Notes under the pieces: model-generated
What the model saw: only the letters and a program-made list of their open reading frames with translations
What the model was told of the DNA's origin: nothing
The model's database searches: none
Position numbers and translations under genes: made by a program
Assembly: GCF_024704725.1 (NCBI RefSeq)
Contig: NZ_JALIQS010000003.1
Coordinates: 310,001 to 374,000 of the forward strand
Source of the DNA: Shinella sp. CPCC 101442
GTDB lineage: Bacteria; Pseudomonadota; Alphaproteobacteria; Rhizobiales; Rhizobiaceae
Direction of reading: 5' to 3'
DNA length: 64,000 bases
Shown here: piece after piece, positions 63,106-64,000 of the stretch
How positions within the stretch are numbered: the first letter of the stretch is position 1
Layout: every line of letters begins with the position of its first letter

Positions 63106-64000
63106 TCAAGCGGCGAGCCGCTCGGTGCTCAGCAGCCGACCGAGACGGGAAATCCCCTCCTCGATGGTCGCAGCATCGGCGCAGGAGAAGCTGAGGCGCA
63201 GCGTGTTGGCGCCGCTGCCATCGGCATGGAAGGCCTGCCCGGGCACGAAGGCGACCTTTTCCGTCTCGATGGAGCGGGCAAGCAGGGTTGCGCCGTCCAT
63301 GCCGGCCGGCAGCGTGACCCAGACGAACATGCCGCCTTCCGGCTTCGTCCAGGAAACGCCTTCCGGCATGTATTTCTGGAGCGCGGCCAGCATGGCGTCG
63401 CGACGCGCGCTGTAGGCGGCCTTGATCTTCGCCACCTGCGCGTCGAAACCGCGCTCGGCGACATGGGCGATAGCCATCTGGTTGATGGTCGAGGAATGCA
63501 GGTCCGCCGCCTGCTTCATCAGCACGAGCTTGCGGATGACAGGCGCTGCCGCGACGATGTAGCCGACGCGCAGGCCCGGGGCCAGCGTCTTGGAGAAGCT
63601 GCCGCAATAGATGGTGCGCGCGGCGTCGATATCGCCGGTCTTGGCGATTTCCAGCGCCAGGATCGGCGGCACCGCCTCGCCGTCATAACGCAACGACTGG
63701 TAGGCGGCGTCTTCGATGACGGGAATATCCAGCTCTTCGGCGAGCGACAGCAGCTTTTCGCGGCCGGCGCGGTCGACGGTCTCGCCCGTCGGGTTGGCGA
63801 AGTCTGCCGAGAGATAGGCGAACTTGACGCGACCGCCGGCTTCTTCCGCCGTGGCACGATAGGCGTCCGGCGTACGGTTGCCCGTAAGGTTCAGGCGATC
63901 ATAGGTCGGCTCGTAGGCATTGAAGGCCTGGAGGGCGCCGAGATAGGTCGGCCAGGTGACGAGGGCCGTATCCTTCGGCGAAAGAAAGAGTTTGCCGAGA
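63106..64000 (-). CDS. PLP-dependent aminotransferase, class I/II (partial, 5' end outside window)
   Basis: About 297 codons of the C-terminal part are present, ending LSTERLAA. Motifs are FAYLSADFANPTGET (PLP loop), VIEDAAYQSLRYDGE (Asp), the Schiff-base lysine in YCGSFSKTLAPGLRVGYIV and LRLSFSCADAATIEEGI near the C-terminus (substrate Arg). It is of the 2-aminoadipate/MocR-like aminotransferase type (LysN-like) with no regulator domain visible in this part. Reading goes off the right edge. Confidence 0.88.
   Translation of the reverse strand, partial: LGKLFLSPKDTALVTWPTYLGALQAFNAYEPTYDRLNLTGNRTPDAYRATAEEAGGRVKFAYLSADFANPTGETVDRAGREKLLSLAEELDIPVIEDAAYQSLRYDGEAVPPILALEIAKTGDIDAARTIYCGSFSKTLAPGLRVGYIVAAAPVIRKLVLMKQAADLHSSTINQMAIAHVAERGFDAQVAKIKAAYSARRDAMLAALQKYMPEGVSWTKPEGGMFVWVTLPAGMDGATLLARSIETEKVAFVPGQAFHADGSGANTLRLSFSCADAATIEEGISRLGRLLSTERLAA

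Overview
The window looks like chromosomal DNA of an alphaproteobacterium of the Rhizobiaceae (Shinella / Sinorhizobium / Rhizobium type). Supporting this are the high GC content, the aerobic-type cobalamin genes (CobN cobaltochelatase, CbtAB cobalt uptake), betaine-homocysteine methyltransferase, several DUF1127 small proteins paired with LysR regulators, and rhizobial-type intergenic repeats. From memory the gene order resembles the cob / betaine region of the Sinorhizobium meliloti chromosome; I could not check this. There is no phage, insertion sequence or CRISPR array.

Layout. (1) 1-12.5 kb: start of an unidentified gene, a TSUP permease, then a minus-strand cobalamin operon cbtB-cbtA-cobU-cobW-cobN-cobO headed by a cobalamin riboswitch, an Ala/Glu/Lys-rich peptidoglycan-binding protein, and cobQ. 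(2) 12.7-19.2 kb: a 47-codon ORF with its own terminator, a betaine/choline-type ABC transporter (binding protein, permease, ATPase), a RhtB exporter, betaine-homocysteine methyltransferase (bmt) and a DUF1330 protein. (3) 19.3-26.3 kb: aminotransferase with a YheO-type regulator, a LysR/DUF1127 pair, an ECF sigma factor with a membrane vWA protein, and a phosphodiester glycosidase-like protein. (4) 26.3-37.1 kb: the most interesting part, a complete corrinoid methyl-transfer cassette: 4Fe-4S protein, non-pyrrolysine MttB-family methyltransferase, corrinoid protein, DUF1638 protein, formyltransferase-like protein, virulence-factor-domain protein, MetV, MetF, methyl-THF:corrinoid methyltransferase, a small unknown protein and a RACo/RamA-type reductive activator. 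(5) 37.2-41.6 kb: two small secreted proteins, a second LysR/DUF1127 set, a GNAT protein and a GbdR/CdhR-like GATase1-AraC regulator. (6) 41.6-49.2 kb: two related response regulators (one with GGDEF), a small secreted protein, an MscS-family channel, a DUF924 protein and a lysozyme-RTX fusion. (7) 49.2-64 kb: homogentisate catabolism (fahA, hmgA) with a MarR regulator and two clear operators, a flavodoxin, two aldo/keto reductases with a LysR regulator, tRNA-Lys(CTT), PhzF, an endonuclease-type hydrolase, a secreted triple-repeat protein, Lrp, a RocB-like M20 peptidase and a partial PLP aminotransferase.

How it fits together (inference). A quaternary amine such as glycine betaine, proline betaine, choline or carnitine enters through the ABC transporter. 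It can be demethylated by Bmt (methyl to homocysteine) or by the MttB-family protein (methyl to the corrinoid protein, then to tetrahydrofolate). MetF/MetV would oxidise methyl-THF, and the activator with the 4Fe-4S protein would rescue Co(II). The riboswitch-controlled cobalamin operon next door supplies the cofactor, and the GbdR-like regulator is a natural betaine sensor. This machinery is best known from anaerobes, so finding it in an aerobic-type genome is the main point of the window.
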